Source: Lachnospiraceae bacterium
GTDB lineage: Bacteria > Bacillota > Clostridia > Lachnospirales > Lachnospiraceae
Length of the DNA: 64,000 bases
Assembly: GCA_030825115.1 (NCBI GenBank)
Contig: JAPJQL010000001.1
Location: 124,001-188,000, forward strand
Reading direction: 5' to 3'
The translations under genes were made by a program, and so were the position numbers. Shown here piece by piece: positions 43,193 to 52,516 of the stretch. Every line of letters starts with the position of its first letter. Within the stretch, counting starts at the first letter, position 1. Below the pieces are notes generated by a model, which made no database searches, was not told the DNA's origin, and worked only from the letters and a program-made list of their open reading frames with translations.

Positions 43193-44398
43193 ATGATCTG
43201 GTATCCTTATCAACAGATGAAAACAATGAATGACCCTTACAAAATCGTCGATGCCGACGGTGTTTATCTCTGCACAGAGAACCAAAGGCTGATCGACTCT
43301 GTTTCCTCCTGGTGGAGCGTGATCCACGGATATAAGCATCCCGAACTGAACGATGCCATAGAATCTCAGCTAAAAAAGTTTGCCCATGTCATGCTGGGCG
43401 GGCTGACCCACGAACCGGCCCAATCATTGTCCAGGAAGCTACAGAGCTGGCTGCCGGGCGATCTGGACTACTGCTTCTTTTCCGATTCCGGCAGTGTTGC
43501 CGTTGAAGTCGCATTAAAAATCGCCCTGCAATATTATATGAATCTTGGGCAGACAGAGCGTATTATGGTTTTGTCACTGGAACACGCCTACCACGGCGAC
43601 ACCTTCAAAACGATGGAAGTAGGCGACGATGAGGATTATCATTTTGTGCTGAATGCCTATGGAAAAAATCCCCACATCGTCCATATTCCGACAGAAATAC
43701 AAGCCCTGGAGCAAGCTTTTGCAAAATATCACGACCAACTGAATTGCTTCATTGTAGAACCGCTTCTGCAGGGAGCAGGCGGCATGAGAATGTACGATAT
43801 TGATTTTCTCAAACGGGCCAGAGAACTTTGCGATCAGTATCATGTCCTTTTGGTCTTCGATGAAGTCGCCACGGGCTTTGGGCGTACAGGCAATCGTTTT
43901 GTAGCCGACCTGGTTTTACCGGACATTTTGGTTTTGGGAAAAGCGCTCACCGGCGGATATATCGGTCATGCGGTCACGGTGACAAATCACAAAGTTTATG
44001 ACGGCTTTTATGATGACAATCCCAACCACGCCCTGATGCACGGTCCGACCTTCATGGGTAACGCATTGGCATGCAGCGTGGCGCTGAAATCGATCGAACT
44101 GTTCGAACAGCAGGATTACATGTCAAAAATACGCCGGATCGAGGAGATCACACGAAGGGAACTGCTGGACTTTTCAGACCCTCGCATCAAAGAAATTCGA
44201 ATCATGGGCGCCTGTGTCTGTGTGGAGGTCTACGATCCCGCCGACATCCGCGGCTATCAGCAGTTCGCCTTTAAAAAGGGCGTATTCAGCCGTCCGTTTT
44301 TGAACTATCTCTATGCGATGGTCCCTTATATCATTACGGAAGAGGAACTTGTCAGAGTGCTGATGACGATGAAAGCATGGTTTTTGCAGCACCGCTAA
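43193..44398 (+). CDS. bioA: Adenosylmethionine-8-amino-7-oxononanoate aminotransferase
   Basis: A 401-residue class III PLP aminotransferase. The PLP Lys is in LVLGKALTGGYIG, and FDEVATGFGRTG holds the phosphate/ring-binding Asp. The N-terminal WYPYQQMK is typical of BioA. It converts KAPA to DAPA. The operon has no bioF, so KAPA must come from a gene elsewhere or from uptake. It ends 15 bases from the convergent nrdG stop, without a visible terminator. Confidence 0.93.
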   Translation: MIWYPYQQMKTMNDPYKIVDADGVYLCTENQRLIDSVSSWWSVIHGYKHPELNDAIESQLKKFAHVMLGGLTHEPAQSLSRKLQSWLPGDLDYCFFSDSGSVAVEVALKIALQYYMNLGQTERIMVLSLEHAYHGDTFKTMEVGDDEDYHFVLNAYGKNPHIVHIPTEIQALEQAFAKYHDQLNCFIVEPLLQGAGGMRMYDIDFLKRARELCDQYHVLLVFDEVATGFGRTGNRFVADLVLPDILVLGKALTGGYIGHAVTVTNHKVYDGFYDDNPNHALMHGPTFMGNALACSVALKSIELFEQQDYMSKIRRIEEITRRELLDFSDPRIKEIRIMGACVCVEVYDPADIRGYQQFAFKKGVFSRPFLNYLYAMVPYIITEEELVRVLMTMKAWFLQHR

Positions 44399-44413
44399 AC
44401 AATAAGCCCGCCA

Positions 44414-44935
44414 TCATTTCAAATCCAGAACGACCGGAACTCCTGCGGCAAGCGACTGTTTCACATCCAGGATCCGCTGGTTTTCCGAGCCCCGGAAACG
44501 CAGGTTCAGGTTCTTCTTTTCTTCTACAAATTCGCCGTCCACCAGCACATCGATCAGCTCCATCAGTTCCCGCGTGATTCCGCAATTCTCCATCATGGTT
44601 CCTGCAATCTGCTCATAGGTGTACCCGGAATAGCACCAGATGCTTTTTTCCGGCAGCAGCGCCTTCACCTTTTTTAAAAACGGCAGCAGCGCCGCCTGAT
44701 TCTCCGGTTCCAGCGGTTCTCCGCCAAGCAGGGACAGGCCGGCAATATAACTCTGCCCCAGGTATGAAAGGATCTCCTCCTGCACCGCCTCCGTAAAAGG
44801 GCTTCCGTAGGAGAAGTCCCATGCCTCCTCGTTAAAACAGCCTTTACAGAAATGGGTGCATCCGCTGACAAACAGAGATACCCGCACGCCCGGTCCATTC
44901 GCCACGTCTGTCGGTTTTATCGTCGCATAATTCAT
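44414..44935 (-). CDS. nrdG: Anaerobic ribonucleotide reductase activating protein
   Basis: A 173-residue radical SAM activase with CTHFCKGC for the [4Fe-4S] cluster and LLGGEPL as the second SAM-contact motif. It makes the glycyl radical on NrdD. The gene starts 17 bases after nrdD, behind AAGGAG, in one operon. Confidence 0.95.
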   Translation of the reverse strand: MNYATIKPTDVANGPGVRVSLFVSGCTHFCKGCFNEEAWDFSYGSPFTEAVQEEILSYLGQSYIAGLSLLGGEPLEPENQAALLPFLKKVKALLPEKSIWCYSGYTYEQIAGTMMENCGITRELMELIDVLVDGEFVEEKKNLNLRFRGSENQRILDVKQSLAAGVPVVLDLK

Positions 44936-44952
44936 TGTCCTATCCGCTCCTT

Positions 44953-47079
44953 TTACAGGTGCAGCACCCGGCTTTTTATCTCTTTGGTCTTTCCGTTATT
45001 CCAAAAATTCTCGCCCAGATAGCCGCAGGTCCTCCTGGTCACATTCATCTTGTTGTGGTCTTTATTGTGGCACTGCGGACACTCCCATTCCACGTCCTCA
45101 TTAATCAGGATCTCTCCTTCATAGCCGCAGACCTGGCAATAATCAGATTTTGTGTTAAACTCCGCATACTGGATGTTGTCGTAGATGAAACGCACAACCG
45201 TCTGAAGCGCCTCTAAGTTATCCCGCATATTCGGTATCTCCACATATGAGATCGCCCCGCCGGTGGAGATATTCTGGAACTCGCTTTCAAAGGTGAATTT
45301 GTCAAAGGCATTGATGTCTTCTCTCACATCTACATGGTAGGAATTGGTGTAATAGCCTTTGTCTGTCACATCCTTGATCTCACCGTATTTCTGACGGTCG
45401 ATCCGAGCAAAACGGTAACACAGGGACTCTGCCGGAGTTCCGTACATACTAAATCCCAGACCTGACTCAGCACGCCATCCGTCTACGGTTTTTTTCATGT
45501 ACTCCATCACCTTCAGGGCAAATTCCTTGCCTTCCGGCGCCGTATGGCTGACTCCCGTCATCAGGCGTGTCATCTCGTAGATGCCGATGTATCCCAGAGA
45601 CAGCGTCGAGTATCCGTCCTTCAGATAAGGATCGATGACCTCGCCCTTTTCCATGCGGGCAATCGCTCCATACTGCCAGTGGATCGGGCTGACATCAGAC
45701 AATGTGCCGAGCAGGGCCTTGTGGCGGCACATCAGCGCCTCCCTGCACAGCTCCAGGCGTTCATCCAAAAGGCAAAAGAACTTGTCCTCATCCCCTTTTG
45801 CCAGAATTCCGATCTGAGGCAGGTTCAGGCTGACAACGCCCTGGTTAAAACGCCCTTCCCACTTGTAATTTCCATGCTCATCCTTCCACGGGGACAAAAA
45901 GGACCGGCAGCCCATGCAGCTAAACACGTTGCCTTCATAGTTTTCTCTCATCTTTTTTGCCGATATGTAGTCCGGATACATCCGTTTTGCAGAACACTGT
46001 ACTGCAAGGCGGGTGACATCGTCGTATTTTCCACCCTTTAAACAGTTGCACTCATCCAGCACATAGACCAGCTTCGGAAAGGCCGGCGTCGTGTAGATCC
46101 CCTGCTCATTCTTGGTGCCGTTCAGGCGCTGACGCAGGATTTCCCGGATGATCATCACATTCTCTTCCACATACTCATCTTCCGGATCGATCTGCAAAAA
46201 CAGGGTCACAAAAGGAGCCTGCCCATTGGTGGTCATCAGCGTGTTGATCTGATACTGGATCGTCTGGACACCGGAACGCAGTTCATCCTGCACACGGATA
46301 TCGGTCACCCGTTTTCTTTCATCCACGCTCATCGTATCGCCGAATTCATCCAAAAGCTCCTGCTCAAATTTCAGCCTGCTCCTTCTCAGATATTTTCCCA
46401 GATGGCTGACAGCCACAGACTGGCCGCCGTACTGGTTGCTGGCCACCGCCGCGATGATCTGGGTCATGACGATACAGGCCACCTGGAAGCTCCTTGGCGA
46501 TTCGATCATCTTGCCGTTCATCACCGTCCCATTGTCCAGCATATTCCCGATATCGACCAGGCAGCAGTTAAAGATTGGCTGGATAAAGTAATCCGCATCA
46601 TGAAAATGCAGAACGCCGTTTTCGTGAGCCAGCGTTATCTTCTCCGGCAGCAGCAGACGCTTCGTCACGTCTCTCGACACCTCTCCGGCGATGTAATCGC
46701 GCTGGGTTGACGCCAGCGTAGTGTTCTTATTGGAATTCTCCTCCGCCAGCTCTTTGTTCTCATTGCGGATCAATTTTAAGATTGATTCGTCCGTCGTGTT
46801 GGATTTTCGCAGCAGGGCGCGCTGGTAACGGTAGATCATATACTTTTTGGCCAGTGCATATTTGTTGTGCTGCACCAAACGTTCTTCAATCAGATCCTGT
46901 ATTGCCTCCACCGGCATCACTTCCCCGGCATGCTGCTCTACATAACGGATGGTCTCTTCCACAATATCCTGTTCCACCCGTTCTCCGGCCTCCACGCTGG
47001 CGTTGGCTTTTTCGATGGCAGCCCGGATCTTATCCGCATCATAGACCGCTACCCTGCCGTCCCTTTTCTGTACCTTCAT
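44953..47079 (-). CDS. nrdD: Anaerobic (class III) ribonucleoside-triphosphate reductase
   Basis: A 708-residue NrdD. An ATP-cone regulatory domain (residues 1-95) precedes the ten-stranded barrel. The four C-terminal cysteines in CQVCG and CPQCH bind zinc. The glycyl radical is Gly686 in RRTCGYLGENFW. It makes dNTPs without oxygen. GGAGG lies nine bases before the ATG, and two NrdR boxes overlap the leader. Confidence 0.97.
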   Translation of the reverse strand: MKVQKRDGRVAVYDADKIRAAIEKANASVEAGERVEQDIVEETIRYVEQHAGEVMPVEAIQDLIEERLVQHNKYALAKKYMIYRYQRALLRKSNTTDESILKLIRNENKELAEENSNKNTTLASTQRDYIAGEVSRDVTKRLLLPEKITLAHENGVLHFHDADYFIQPIFNCCLVDIGNMLDNGTVMNGKMIESPRSFQVACIVMTQIIAAVASNQYGGQSVAVSHLGKYLRRSRLKFEQELLDEFGDTMSVDERKRVTDIRVQDELRSGVQTIQYQINTLMTTNGQAPFVTLFLQIDPEDEYVEENVMIIREILRQRLNGTKNEQGIYTTPAFPKLVYVLDECNCLKGGKYDDVTRLAVQCSAKRMYPDYISAKKMRENYEGNVFSCMGCRSFLSPWKDEHGNYKWEGRFNQGVVSLNLPQIGILAKGDEDKFFCLLDERLELCREALMCRHKALLGTLSDVSPIHWQYGAIARMEKGEVIDPYLKDGYSTLSLGYIGIYEMTRLMTGVSHTAPEGKEFALKVMEYMKKTVDGWRAESGLGFSMYGTPAESLCYRFARIDRQKYGEIKDVTDKGYYTNSYHVDVREDINAFDKFTFESEFQNISTGGAISYVEIPNMRDNLEALQTVVRFIYDNIQYAEFNTKSDYCQVCGYEGEILINEDVEWECPQCHNKDHNKMNVTRRTCGYLGENFWNNGKTKEIKSRVLHL

Positions 47080-47091
47080 CCCTGATTACCT

Positions 47092-47133
47092 CCATATATT
47101 GTTCATCATATTAAAATCATCAACTATATCTTG
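47092..47133. promoter_or_regulatory. pair of NrdR boxes upstream of nrdD
   Basis: CCATATATTG (47092-47101) and CTATATCTTG (47124-47133) each match the NrdR core CWATATATWG in 9 of 10 bases. Their centres are 32 bp apart, three helical turns, the usual NrdR arrangement. They lie downstream of the predicted start site. Confidence 0.65.
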
Positions 47134-47159
47134 TATGTTGTATTTTGCCGTAGACTATT

Positions 47160-47188
47160 ATTATAGCCTTTCTTTTCCTGTTTGTCCA
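47160..47188 (-). promoter_or_regulatory. promoter of nrdD-nrdG
   Basis: Minus-strand TGGACA (47183-47188) and TATAAT (47160-47165) are spaced 17 bases apart. Confidence 0.65.
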
Positions 47189-47235
47189 TACAGAGTACAA
47201 GAAAAATACAAAAACCAGTGGTTAAATATTCCTTT

Positions 47236-47281
47236 CAAAATGCAATATATACTTTACATTTTGCAATATGTGTGTTAAAGT
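47236..47281 (+). promoter_or_regulatory. promoter and likely autoregulatory operator of the small XRE gene
   Basis: TTTACA (47253-47258) and TAAAGT (47276-47281) have a 17-base spacer. An inverted repeat, CAAAATG (47236-47242) with CATTTTG (47257-47263), and a direct repeat TGCAATAT (47241 and 47262, 21 bp apart) overlap the -35. Confidence 0.6.
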
Positions 47282-47302
47282 AAGATCAGGAGGTCATAAT
47301 CG

Positions 47303-47497
47303 ATGAAGAACTTGAAACTCAAAGCCGCAAGGGCTGCAAAGGACCTCTCCCAGGGGGAGCTGGCAGAGCTTGTAGGCGTTACCCGCCAGACAATCGGGAT
47401 GATCGAGATGGGGGATTACAACCCTTCCTTAAAACTCTGTATTGCAATCTGCCGGGCACTTGACAAAACATTGAATGAATTATTTTGGGAGGTATGA
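47303..47497 (+). CDS. small XRE-family regulator (YozG/Cro type)
   Basis: A 64-residue helix-turn-helix protein with LSQGELAELVGVTRQTIGMI and the C-terminal TLNELFWEV typical of the short transcriptional regulators that precede DUF membrane proteins. AGGAGG lies nine bases upstream. Its likely partner gene, immediately downstream, is broken. Confidence 0.88.
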   Translation: MKNLKLKAARAAKDLSQGELAELVGVTRQTIGMIEMGDYNPSLKLCIAICRALDKTLNELFWEV

Positions 47498-47500
47498 ATC

Positions 47501-47894
47501 ATGGATGAACGGATCAAAGAAGGATACCGGAAGGTGTATTCAGAACTGTTTCAGATTATTTTGACTACGCGGCATCGAGTGTATCCCCGAGTTTCCTATC
47601 ATGATAGGTTCTCCCATATATCTGCTGATTCGCAGCCGTATGCTTAGATTCACACAGCTCAGTGCTGTTCCGGATAAGAACAGGAAAAAAAAGTACTCAG
47701 CCCTGCTCAGCGGCCTTGGCGGCTTCTTTCTTGTATTTATTGTTTCATCACTGAGACGGGGTGATGAGGCGAATCTGCCGGTTGCACTGGGTTTTGGGGC
47801 AATTTTTATCATTTGTTTCCTCATTACCTATGGGATATTCCAAAAAATAGAACGTCGGAGACAGGAAAAACTGGACTCACGGTATGATGATTAA
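47501..47894 (+). pseudogene. frameshifted small membrane protein gene paired with the XRE regulator
   Basis: A frame opens at ATG 47501, four bases after the regulator, and reads MDERIKEGYRKVYSELFQII. It then runs out of membrane-like sequence and stops near 47647. The other frame, from about 47565 to 47894, carries IGSPIYLLIRS and two hydrophobic helices with a charged tail. Together they look like one protein of 3-4 helices that has lost its first helix and its frame. ATG 47601 could still start a 97-residue product. Confidence 0.55.
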
Positions 47895-47911
47895 GCCAAC
47901 AAAACAGATAG

Positions 47912-47950
47912 AACAGGCAGCTCCGCAGCGGTACGGAACTGCCTGTTTTT
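47912..47950. terminator. bidirectional terminator between the XRE unit and the ABC exporter
   Basis: AACAGGCAG-TCCG pairs with CGGA-CTGCCTGTT (one mismatch) across an eight-base loop, followed by a T-run on the plus strand. Confidence 0.75.
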
Positions 47951-47973
47951 CTGTTTCAAACCATATCTGCCTT

Positions 47974-49728
47974 TCACACCGCAAACTGGCTGTTATAGAG
48001 ATTCGCATAAAATCCTTCCTGCGCCAGAAGCGTCTCATGGGTGCCCTGCTCAACAATGTGCCCGTCTTTCATCACCAGGATCACATCCGCCTCCCTGATC
48101 GTGGAAAGGCGGTGCGCGACGATAAAGCTGGTCCGCCCCTGCATCATGGACGCAAATGCTTTCTGGATGCGGACCTCGGTCCTCGTATCGATGGAGGAGG
48201 TTGCCTCATCCAAAATCAGCATCGGAGGCAGGCACAGCATGACCCGGGCGATACATAAAAGCTGCTTCTGCCCCTGGGACAGATTGCCTCCATCTTCTGA
48301 GATGACGGTATCGTACCCGTTTGGCATCCTTTTGATAAAACTGTGTGCATGGGCCTCTTTTGCCGCCCGGATAATCTCCTCTTCTGACGCGTCCGGTCTG
48401 CCGTAGGCGATATTCTCCCGGATACTGCCGGATTTCAGCCATGTCTCCTGAAGGACCATGCCATAGTTTGCCCTCAGGCTCTCTCTCGTCACGCTGCGGA
48501 TATCGTGTCCCGAAACCTGTATGGAACCGCCGTTCACATCATAAAAACGCATCAGCAGGTTGATCACGGTGGTCTTGCCGCATCCGGTCGGACCTACGAT
48601 CGCCACCCGCTGCCCCGGCCGCACATCCAGATTCAGATTCTCGATCAGCGTGACATCCGGGCTGTAGGAAAACGACACGTCTGCAAGCTCCACGCTGCCG
48701 TCCACATCCTTCAGGGCAACTGCATCCGGTTCCTCCGGCCTGATCGGCTCCTCATCCATCAGGGCAAATACGCGGGCCGCACAGGCGAGGGCATTTTGAA
48801 GCTCCGTCACCACGCCGGATATCTCATTGAACGGCTTCGTATACTGGTTTGCGTAGCTTAAAAAGATGGTCAGCTGCCCTACGCTCAGAAAGCCGCGGAT
48901 AGCCGCATAAGCGCCGGTCACGCCGACGCTGGCGTACACCATGCTGTTGACAAATCTGGTCGCCGGGTTCGTGATCGAGGAGAAAAAGATTGCTTTTAAA
49001 CTCCATTTTCTGAGCCTCTCATTGATCTCTTCAAACCGCTCCTGTGCCTGCTGTTCATAGCCAAATGCCTGCACGACTTTCTGGCTTCCCACCATCTCAT
49101 CCACCAGGGAAGTCAGCTCTCCCCTTGTCTGGGACTGCTGCTGGAACATCACATAGGTCTTCTTTGCGATATAGCTTGCCACAAACAGAGAAAGCGGCGT
49201 GACCAGTACGACGACGACCGTGATCAGGGGATTGACCACGAGCATAAAGCCGAGGGTTCCAAAGATGGTCAGCACTCCCGTAAACAATTGGGTAAATCCC
49301 ATCAGAAGCCCTTCCGAAAACTGGTCGATATCGGCGATGATCCGGCTGATCACATCGCCGTACTGGTGGGAGTCCACATATGACAGCGGCAGGATCTCAA
49401 GGTGGTTAAATGCTTTTGTCCTGATATCCTTCACCACCTGATAGGCGATCTTATTGTTGATATGGTTCATCAGCCACTGGGCCAATGCCGTGACGGCGAT
49501 GACGATGACAATCTTCTTTAAAATCTGATACAGCCCCGCAAAGTCCACATTTCCCGGACCTAAGATCAGATCCACGCCCTGCCCTACTAAAATCGGGGCA
49601 TACAGTGTCGTCGCCACCGTGACAGCAGCCAGGAGCAGGGACAGGAGCACGAACCATTTATAATGTCCGATGTAATCCAGAATCCGTTTGAGCGTCGATT
49701 TATGCTTTACAAACCCTTTTTTCTCCAT
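47974..49728 (-). CDS. ABC exporter half-transporter, canonical ATPase site subunit
   Basis: A 584-residue type IV exporter half. Six helices (residues 20-320) are followed by an ATPase with Walker A GPTGCGKTT, signature LSQGQ and Walker B PMLILDEATSSID with the catalytic Glu. ATG 49728 follows GAGAGGAGG; the longer frame from 49836 lies inside the partner gene. It forms a heterodimer with the gene just upstream, like BmrCD or TmrAB. The substrate is unknown (drug, peptide or lipid). Confidence 0.9.
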   Translation of the reverse strand: MEKKGFVKHKSTLKRILDYIGHYKWFVLLSLLLAAVTVATTLYAPILVGQGVDLILGPGNVDFAGLYQILKKIVIVIAVTALAQWLMNHINNKIAYQVVKDIRTKAFNHLEILPLSYVDSHQYGDVISRIIADIDQFSEGLLMGFTQLFTGVLTIFGTLGFMLVVNPLITVVVVLVTPLSLFVASYIAKKTYVMFQQQSQTRGELTSLVDEMVGSQKVVQAFGYEQQAQERFEEINERLRKWSLKAIFFSSITNPATRFVNSMVYASVGVTGAYAAIRGFLSVGQLTIFLSYANQYTKPFNEISGVVTELQNALACAARVFALMDEEPIRPEEPDAVALKDVDGSVELADVSFSYSPDVTLIENLNLDVRPGQRVAIVGPTGCGKTTVINLLMRFYDVNGGSIQVSGHDIRSVTRESLRANYGMVLQETWLKSGSIRENIAYGRPDASEEEIIRAAKEAHAHSFIKRMPNGYDTVISEDGGNLSQGQKQLLCIARVMLCLPPMLILDEATSSIDTRTEVRIQKAFASMMQGRTSFIVAHRLSTIREADVILVMKDGHIVEQGTHETLLAQEGFYANLYNSQFAV

Positions 49729-49729
49729 A

Positions 49730-51484
49730 TCACTGCACCTCCTCTCTGGATAACTGGGACAGACAGATTTCCCGGTATACTTCGCAGGATTCCAAAAGCT
49801 CTGCATGGGTTCCGATCCCTGCTGCGGCGCCGTCATCCAGCACGATGATCTGGTCCGCGTTTTTGACCGTCGTGGCGCGCTGGGAGACGATGAAGACCGT
49901 CATGCCTTTTGTGCCTTCCCGGATTGCTTTTCGAAGCTTTGCGTCCGTGGCAAAATCCAGGGCCGAAGCGCTGTCATCCATGATCAGAACTTCCGGCTCC
50001 CGCACCAGCGCCCGGGCAATCGTCAGACGCTGTCGCTGGCCGCCGGACAGATTCTTTCCGTTCTGGTCGATCCACATTTCAAGTCCCTTGCCCTTCTCCT
50101 CCACAAACTCCCTTGCCTGGGCGATGTCCAGCGCCCGGTAGATCTGCTCATCCGTGGCATCCTGCTTTCCCCATCTCATATTGTCCCGCAGGCTTCCCTT
50201 GAACAGCACGGCTTTCTGGGGAACCATGCCGATCCTGCTTCTCAGTTCCTGAAGCGGCCAGTCCCGCACATCCTTTCCATCCATCAGGACTGCGCCCTCA
50301 CGCACATCATAAAATCTTGGAATCAGGTTGACCAGCGATGATTTCCCCGAGCCGGTGCCTCCGATGATTCCGATAGTCTGACCTCTTTCCACCGTAAAGT
50401 CCAGATTCTCCAGGGAGTCTTCCTTAGCATTTTTATAAGAAAAATATACATGGCGGAACTGGATCTTCGGGATGCTCTTATCTCCTCTTTCGTCCCGGTC
50501 TGCCACCCCCGGGCATCCTGCCCCGCCGCGGTCTGCAATGCTGCTCTTTTCCTCAAACACCCCGTTGATCCTGTTTGCACAGGCAAGGGCTTTAGAAATC
50601 GATACGATCAGGTTCGCCATCTTGATCAGCTCCACCAAAATCTGGGACATATAGTTTACCAGGGCAACCGTCTCGCCCTGGGTGATGATGCCTGCGTCAA
50701 CCTGCTTTCCTGCAATCCATACCACCGCCACGATCGCCAGATTGATGATCACATACGTAATGGGGTTCATCAACGCAGAGATCTTGCCTACGAACACCTG
50801 GAATTTCACCAGCAGGGCATTCGCGTCGTCAAATCTCCTGATTTCATCATTCTGCCGGTTAAATGCACGGATCACCCTTGCGCCTGTCAGATTTTCCCTC
50901 GTCGCCAGGGTTACGCTGTCGAGCTGACGCTGGACCTTTTTATAGAGGGGCATACTGATCCCCATGATCCCGAACACCACAACGCTGAGCGCCGGAATCG
51001 CCACGACAAACACCATTGCCGCTTTCGCATTCACCGTAAAGGCCATGATCATAGCGCCAAACACGATAAACGGGGAGCGCAAAAGAAGGCGCAGCGCTAG
51101 ATTCAGCCCCGCCTGCACCTGATTGACATCGCTTGTCATGCGGGTCACCAGCGTAGCGGTGCCTATGGTATCCTGCTCGCTGTAGGACAGGCGGTTGATA
51201 TGGGCAAACAGATCGTTTCTGAGCGCCGTGGAAAAGCCCACAGCCGCCTTTGCCGCAAAATACTGGGCCGTCAGCGAACAGGCAAGTCCGATGATGCCCA
51301 GCAGCGCAAGAAGTCCTCCCATCTTCAGGATATATGGAACATCCTGGTTTTTAATCCCCACATCAATCATCTGCGCCACAACTAATGGGACAAACAGTTC
51401 AAAACTTGCCTCCAGCATCTTGAACAATGGTCCCAGCACACTTTCCAGTTTATAATCTTTCAGGTATCTTACCAGCTTCTTCAT
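49730..51484 (-). CDS. ABC exporter half-transporter, degenerate ATPase site subunit
   Basis: A 584-residue half-transporter with six helices and an ATPase carrying Walker A GGTGSGKSS and signature LSGGQ. Its Walker B ends in MDDSASALD, so the catalytic Glu is replaced by Asp. That marks the non-hydrolysing member of a heterodimeric exporter; its intact signature completes the active site of the partner encoded directly downstream. A short acidic/Gly insert precedes the ATPase domain. Confidence 0.9.
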   Translation of the reverse strand: MKKLVRYLKDYKLESVLGPLFKMLEASFELFVPLVVAQMIDVGIKNQDVPYILKMGGLLALLGIIGLACSLTAQYFAAKAAVGFSTALRNDLFAHINRLSYSEQDTIGTATLVTRMTSDVNQVQAGLNLALRLLLRSPFIVFGAMIMAFTVNAKAAMVFVVAIPALSVVVFGIMGISMPLYKKVQRQLDSVTLATRENLTGARVIRAFNRQNDEIRRFDDANALLVKFQVFVGKISALMNPITYVIINLAIVAVVWIAGKQVDAGIITQGETVALVNYMSQILVELIKMANLIVSISKALACANRINGVFEEKSSIADRGGAGCPGVADRDERGDKSIPKIQFRHVYFSYKNAKEDSLENLDFTVERGQTIGIIGGTGSGKSSLVNLIPRFYDVREGAVLMDGKDVRDWPLQELRSRIGMVPQKAVLFKGSLRDNMRWGKQDATDEQIYRALDIAQAREFVEEKGKGLEMWIDQNGKNLSGGQRQRLTIARALVREPEVLIMDDSASALDFATDAKLRKAIREGTKGMTVFIVSQRATTVKNADQIIVLDDGAAAGIGTHAELLESCEVYREICLSQLSREEVQ

Positions 51485-51603
51485 ACTGTCCTCCGCTATG
51501 CACTTTGGTTTTTCTACGCCCGATTATACCATTTTGCCCCGCCCTCTACAACCGGTTTTTCCCGATTTGACGACTCCTGTCAACTTCTGATGCCCACAGT
51601 GCC

Positions 51604-51632
51604 TTGATATTTTTTCTCCTGCATGATACTAT
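51604..51632 (+). promoter_or_regulatory. promoter of the YihY-family gene
   Basis: TTGATA (51604-51609) and TACTAT (51627-51632) have a 17-base spacer, about 24 bases before the start codon. Confidence 0.5.
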
Positions 51633-51655
51633 AGGAAAAAACAGAGAGCGGAGCA

Positions 51656-52507
51656 ATGCAGACTATGATTGACTTTATCATTGAGTGCAAACAGATTTGG
51701 GATAAATACGTGAGGGATGAGATTACCGTATATGCGGCTCAGGCATCCTTTTTTATTGTTCTCGCATTTTTCCCGTTTATTATGCTTTTGCTGACTTTAA
51801 TACAATTTGTTCCTGCCATCAATAAATCAGACCTGCAGGCGATCCTGGTGGCCATCATGCCGGATATGCTGGACTCCCTCATGCTCGGCATTGTAGACGA
51901 TCTCTATATCAAGTCCCCCGGTACCATCCTCTCCGTGACCGCCATCATCGCGCTCTGGTCATCGGCAAGAGGAATGATGGGAATCGAGCGGGGGCTGAAC
52001 CGGATCTATGACAGCAGGGAAAAGCGCAATTATGTGGTGCGTCGTCTGATCTGCGCGGGATATACGGTGATTTTTATGGCAGTCTGCGTGGTTTCTCTGG
52101 TCCTTTTGGTATTCGGTACTTCCATACAGAACCTGGTAGTCCGGACATTTCCGGTATTGTATAATCTGGCAAACCACATCATCAGCTTCCGAAGCCTGCT
52201 TGCGATGGTGCTTTTTCTCGTGTGCTTTATCGGGCTGTATACGATTGTCCCCATGAAAAAACAGGACCCCTGGCAGCAAGTGCCCGGCGCCCTGTTTGCA
52301 ACAGTCTGCTGGCTGTTGTTTTCCTATGCATTTTCTGTCTATTTTACATATTTCAGCAATTTTTCCTACATGTATGGAAGTTTGACTGCGATCGTTCTGC
52401 TGATGCTGTGGCTGTATTTCTGCATCTGCATCCTGTTTATCGGGGCTGAGATCAATTATCACTTAAATTATGAGGAGCACCCGGACAGAGAAGATGCAAA
52501 TGACTGA
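51656..52507 (+). CDS. YihY/BrkB-family inner membrane protein
   Basis: A 283-residue protein with six helices. The family blocks are VYAAQASFFIVLAFFPFIML, IIALWSSARGMMGIERGLNRIY and the C-terminal LWLYFCICILFIGAEINYHL (adjacent to an acidic tail). The family was once named RNase BN, but that is not its activity; its function is unknown. It ends nine bases from the convergent cysK stop. Confidence 0.9.
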   Translation: MQTMIDFIIECKQIWDKYVRDEITVYAAQASFFIVLAFFPFIMLLLTLIQFVPAINKSDLQAILVAIMPDMLDSLMLGIVDDLYIKSPGTILSVTAIIALWSSARGMMGIERGLNRIYDSREKRNYVVRRLICAGYTVIFMAVCVVSLVLLVFGTSIQNLVVRTFPVLYNLANHIISFRSLLAMVLFLVCFIGLYTIVPMKKQDPWQQVPGALFATVCWLLFSYAFSVYFTYFSNFSYMYGSLTAIVLLMLWLYFCICILFIGAEINYHLNYEEHPDREDAND

Positions 52508-52516
52508 TTCCGCCTG

